Shown here: positions 61,115 through 64,000 of the stretch, one piece after another
Position numbering within the stretch: position 1 is the first letter of the stretch
Layout of the letters: each line of letters opens with the position of its first letter
Source of the DNA: Herbinix sp.
GTDB lineage: Bacteria; Bacillota; Clostridia; Lachnospirales; Lachnospiraceae
Assembly (NCBI GenBank): GCA_029256105.1
Contig: JAQSYO010000023.1
Coordinates: forward strand, 1 to 64,000
Direction: 5' to 3'
Length of the DNA stretch: 64,000 bases
Program-made: the position numbers and the translations under genes
Notes under the pieces: generated by a model
Told to the model about the DNA's origin: nothing
The model's input: only the letters and a program-made list of their open reading frames with translations
Databases searched by the model: none

Positions 61115-62402
61115 ATTGATTTATCGTTATACTAGTAAAGCATTTTCTGATACAGAAAATGTAATGACAAATATTGGTGATAATATGCAGACATACGCAG
61201 TAGATAATTTTTATCGAAGAATGGGTATAAATGAAGCAGATATTATTGACATTAACGATACAGAGATGGAATTTTATGATGGAGAGTATGTTATTGTTCC
61301 TATGGCTGGATATTTTTCTCATTATAGAAGGTTTAATCAAATTCCTACTTCAACTAAAATTATTCCCTTTTTTATCAGTTTTGAGTTTTCAGTTGAAGAA
61401 TGCGATAAATTAATCGGATATTTTAAAAAGCATGACCCAATTGGTTGTAGAGATGAAGCAACGATGAAATTATTAAGAAGAAAAGGCATTGAAGCTTATC
61501 TGAGCGGTTGTTTAACTATTACCTTACCGAAACGAAAACTAGAACCTATCGTGACTAAGGTGTTCTTTGTTGATATACCAGAATCACTTGAGCAATATAT
61601 TCCAAAACCTTTAAAAGAAAATTGCGAGTATATCAAACATGAAATCCCGATCAAAGAATATCCAATGACGGAAGAAGATAGAATACGAATAGATAATTAT
61701 GCAAAATCTCTATTAGAAAGATATGAAAAGGAAGCTACCTTAGTTGTTACCTCAAGACTACATGCAGCCTCACCATGTGCTGCATTGGGAATTCCGGTTA
61801 TTATTGTTGGAGACAATATTGATGAAAGATTTGCATGGCTTGATAAATATCTTCCGATGTATACGAAAGAAGACTTTGCGAGTATTGATTGGAATCCCAA
61901 GCCTATAGAAATTGAAGAAGTAAAAGATAAGATATTCAATCTATTTGAACATAGTATAAAGAAAATTCTTAGAAATAAAAAAGAATTATATGAATTAAGT
62001 AGTTATTATGAAAATCGTATTCATTGCGAGTATAATTTAAAGTTAATGCGTCGATTGATTTATTTAGAACAATTATATAATAAGAATGACATTTTTCGTT
62101 ATGTTATTTGGGGAGCAGGAGTACATGGCAATAAGGCGTACCTTGTGATGAAAGAAAAATTTCCCCACGCTGAATTAATTGCAATAGCAGATAACTTTGC
62201 TGAGGGGGAATTATTTGGTATAAAAATTATTAAGCCAATAGAAGTTAAAAAGTTGGTTTTTGATTATGCATTAATAACAACTCATCCAGGAAGATTCGAA
62301 GCAGTTGAAATATTAGAAATGATGGGTAAGAAATATCAAAGTCAATATAACTATTTTATGTCAAAAGATATCCCTGAGGAGGAAATTAAAATTTATCATT
62401 AA
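61101..62402 (+). CDS. polysaccharide pyruvyltransferase-like protein with C-terminal Rossmann module
   Basis: The protein has 433 residues and an ATG after AAAGGAGAG. Residues ~1-290 resemble the PS_pyruv_trans fold: TNIGDNMQTYAVDNFYRRMG, IGCRDEATMKLLRRKG, TSRLHAASPCAALGIPVIIVGD (the late RLHA motif is diagnostic). Residues ~325-425 hold the small Rossmann module (RYVIWGAGVHGNKAYLVM... AELIAIADNFAEGELFGI... DYALITTHPGR). It could add a ketal pyruvate to a sugar or be a related transferase. The C-terminal module is shared with other island proteins. Confidence 0.82.
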   Translation: MKFGRLIYRYTSKAFSDTENVMTNIGDNMQTYAVDNFYRRMGINEADIIDINDTEMEFYDGEYVIVPMAGYFSHYRRFNQIPTSTKIIPFFISFEFSVEECDKLIGYFKKHDPIGCRDEATMKLLRRKGIEAYLSGCLTITLPKRKLEPIVTKVFFVDIPESLEQYIPKPLKENCEYIKHEIPIKEYPMTEEDRIRIDNYAKSLLERYEKEATLVVTSRLHAASPCAALGIPVIIVGDNIDERFAWLDKYLPMYTKEDFASIDWNPKPIEIEEVKDKIFNLFEHSIKKILRNKKELYELSSYYENRIHCEYNLKLMRRLIYLEQLYNKNDIFRYVIWGAGVHGNKAYLVMKEKFPHAELIAIADNFAEGELFGIKIIKPIEVKKLVFDYALITTHPGRFEAVEILEMMGKKYQSQYNYFMSKDIPEEEIKIYH

Positions 62403-62499
62403 ATGGATTCATATAAATAAGCTTTAATGAATATAATTATTTTTATAATTTTGAATAGATAAGTATTTTAATCACAAACACTGAAAATAGGAGTATAAG

Positions 62500-63843
62500 T
62501 TGAATAGAGAACAAATAATAAAAAATCAAATTTTAGATCTTGTAAATGAATATCATAAAGAAAAGTTTTATCCTGAGGAGAAGTATATAGAAGGCAATCG
62601 TGTGAATTATGCCGGTCGGGTATTTGATTCAGAGGAACTAATTAATCTCGTTGATTCCTCCTTAGAATTCTGGCTAACAGCGGGACATTATGCCGATGAA
62701 TTCGAGACAGGCTTATCAAAATTCCTAGGCATAAAGTACTGTTCCTTAGTTAATTCTGGTTCCTCCGCAAATCTTTTAGCATTTATGGCTTTGACTTCTT
62801 ATAAATTAGGAAACAGGAGAATCAAAAAAGGTGATGAAGTCATAACAGTTGCAGCTGCCTTTCCTACTACAATTGCACCAATCATCCAATACGGAGCAGT
62901 TCCTGTATTTGTGGATATAACGATCCCTCAGTATAATATGGATGTGACTAAATTAGAAGAGGCTTTGTCTGATAAGACGAGAGCAATCATGATAGCTCAT
63001 ACCCTAGGCAATCCCTTCGATTTACAATATATCAGAGATTTCTGCGATAAACACAACCTGTGGCTAATCGAAGACAATTGCGATGCCTTAGGGTCAAAGT
63101 ATTATTATAACGGAGAATGGAAGCAGACAGGTACCATAGGACATATTGGAACCTCAAGCTTTTATCCGCCTCATCATATTACGATGGGGGAAGGAGGTGC
63201 AGTTTATACCGATGATTTACTACTGAACCGAATTGTTAATTCTTTTCGTGATTGGGGACGAGATTGCTGGTGCGCGCCTGGGACAGATGGTAGTTGTAAT
63301 CATCGTTACACGCAGCAATTTGGTGAGCTCCCATTAGGATATGACCATAAATATGTGTATTCCCATTTTGGGTATAATTTAAAGGCTACTGATATGCAAG
63401 CTGCCATTGGGTGCGCTCAATTAAAAAAAATAGATAACTTTACAGAACTCAGGAAAAAACATTGGAGTATTCTAAGGGAATCTTTACTTGATATGGAGGA
63501 TTTAATTATTCTTCCGGAGGCTACTCCTAACTCGGACCCTAGTTGGTTTGGATTTTTAATGACTGTTTCTGAGAGAGCATTGTTTACAAGGGATGATCTG
63601 GCAGCATATTTAGAATATAATAATATTCAAACAAGAAATTTATTTGCTGGAAATATTATCAAACATCCCTGCTTTGATGAAATGAGAATGGATGGGACCG
63701 GATATCGTGTTGTCGGTACATTGGAGAATACAGATAAAATTATGAACAATACCTTATGGATCGGTGTGTATCCAGGAATGAATGATGATAAATTAAATTA
63801 TATGATTAAAACAATAAAGAAGTTTATTTTAGATAAGAAATAA
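62500..63843 (+). CDS. rfbH: CDP-4-keto-6-deoxyglucose-3-dehydrase (RfbH/E1)
   Basis: The protein has 447 residues from a TTG start after AGGAG. It is a DegT-type fold, with NYAGRVFDSEELINLVDSSLEFWLTAG, SLVNSGSSANLLAFMAL and VIEDNCDALGSKY-like cofactor motifs (here LIEDNCDALGSKY). The PLP Lys is replaced by His in SSFYPPHHITMGEGGAV, the hallmark of the RfbH/ColD/E1 group. CWCAPGTDGSC supplies the [2Fe-2S] cysteines. It removes the C3 hydroxyl of CDP-4-keto-6-deoxyglucose on the way to 3,6-dideoxyhexoses. The cut rfbF gene follows. Confidence 0.95.
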   Translation: MNREQIIKNQILDLVNEYHKEKFYPEEKYIEGNRVNYAGRVFDSEELINLVDSSLEFWLTAGHYADEFETGLSKFLGIKYCSLVNSGSSANLLAFMALTSYKLGNRRIKKGDEVITVAAAFPTTIAPIIQYGAVPVFVDITIPQYNMDVTKLEEALSDKTRAIMIAHTLGNPFDLQYIRDFCDKHNLWLIEDNCDALGSKYYYNGEWKQTGTIGHIGTSSFYPPHHITMGEGGAVYTDDLLLNRIVNSFRDWGRDCWCAPGTDGSCNHRYTQQFGELPLGYDHKYVYSHFGYNLKATDMQAAIGCAQLKKIDNFTELRKKHWSILRESLLDMEDLIILPEATPNSDPSWFGFLMTVSERALFTRDDLAAYLEYNNIQTRNLFAGNIIKHPCFDEMRMDGTGYRVVGTLENTDKIMNNTLWIGVYPGMNDDKLNYMIKTIKKFILDKK

Positions 63844-63869
63844 TCTAAATTTGAATAGGAGGTATTTGA

Positions 63870-64000
63870 GTGAAGGTTGTAATCTTAGCAGGTGGTATGG
63901 GAACTAGAATTAGTGAAGAATCACATTTAAAGCCAAAGCCAATGGTAGATATCGGCGAAAGGCCCATTTTATGGCATATCATGAAAATATATTCACATTT
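63870..64000 (+). CDS. rfbF: glucose-1-phosphate cytidylyltransferase (RfbF), 3' cut by window edge
   Basis: Only the first ~43 residues are in the window, from a GTG start after [43 protein letters not shown]. The [11 protein letters not shown] start is specific for RfbF, which makes CDP-glucose. It is 27 bp after rfbH, and rfbG (CDP-glucose 4,6-dehydratase) is expected next outside the window. The gene is missing from the ORF track because it runs off the end. Confidence 0.92.
   Translation, partial: MKVVILAGGMGTRISEESHLKPKPMVDIGERPILWHIMKIYSH

Noticed and set aside
1-64000. tRNA, rRNA or prophage genes
   Set aside because: No cloverleaf, rRNA segment, integrase or phage structural protein was noticed in the window.

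Overview
The window is a 64 kb piece of a low-GC, motile, anaerobe-type Firmicute chromosome. The flagellar gene order (flgM-flgN-flgK-flgK-flgL-fliW-csrA, then flaG-fliD-fliS), the msmK-type sugar ATPase, the paired YitT proteins and the many strong intrinsic terminators fit the Lachnospiraceae (Clostridium cluster XIVa). That placement is inferred from gene content; no rRNA or tRNA gene is visible. Both ends cut genes: an oligopeptide ABC ATPase on the left and a glucose-1-phosphate cytidylyltransferase on the right.

Region 1 (1-13.5 kb) holds mixed single genes and small operons. These are a SAM methyltransferase, a LysR regulator divergent from a nitroreductase, a VOC protein, a YitT membrane protein, a MATE exporter and a K+ channel-like protein. 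An AraC regulator then diverges from a three-gene sugar or polyol operon (isomerase plus two Gfo/Idh/MocA dehydrogenases) whose long leader carries four 42-bp structured tandem repeats. An SDR on the minus strand has a 91-bp duplicated leader.

Region 2 (13.8-20 kb) holds an LCP-like membrane protein, a second YitT protein, an msmK-type sugar ATPase that has lost its Walker A segment by a frameshifting deletion, a CdaR-type regulator and an S41 peptidase.

Region 3 (20-31.6 kb) is the late flagellar block: FlgM, FlgN, two FlgK paralogues, FlgL, FliW, CsrA, FlaG, FliD, FliS, a probable export chaperone and flagellin. SigD-type promoters precede flgM, flaG and flagellin. The flagellin leader carries three CANGGANG CsrA-type motifs, one of them on the Shine-Dalgarno, so the FliW-CsrA-flagellin switch is laid out within 4 kb.

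Region 4 (31.7-64 kb) is a large, more AT-rich flagellin glycosylation island, all on the plus strand. It opens with a Maf/DUF115 flagellin glycosyltransferase and a nonulosonate pair (CMP-transferase fused to a HAD domain, and a NeuB-SAF-cupin protein). A phosphonate block follows: a CDP-glycerol-type transferase, a sulfatase-fold protein, a LicC-like nucleotidyltransferase, a cytidylyltransferase-PEP mutase fusion, phosphonopyruvate decarboxylase and an Fe-alcohol dehydrogenase, which together predict 2-hydroxyethylphosphonate and its nucleotide activation. Next come GT2 glycosyltransferases, an FkbM methyltransferase, a WbsX protein and an acyltransferase. The legionaminate-type set (PtmE-like, NeuC/LegG, NeuB/LegI, LegB) is then joined by a formyltransferase and an acetolactate-synthase-like TPP enzyme. 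The legC aminotransferase at the end of this set is a clear pseudogene. Radical SAM, pyruvyltransferase-like, RfbH and RfbF genes close the window.

The most interesting prospect is a phosphonate-decorated flagellar glycan, with a recurrent small Rossmann module carried by five different proteins of the island.
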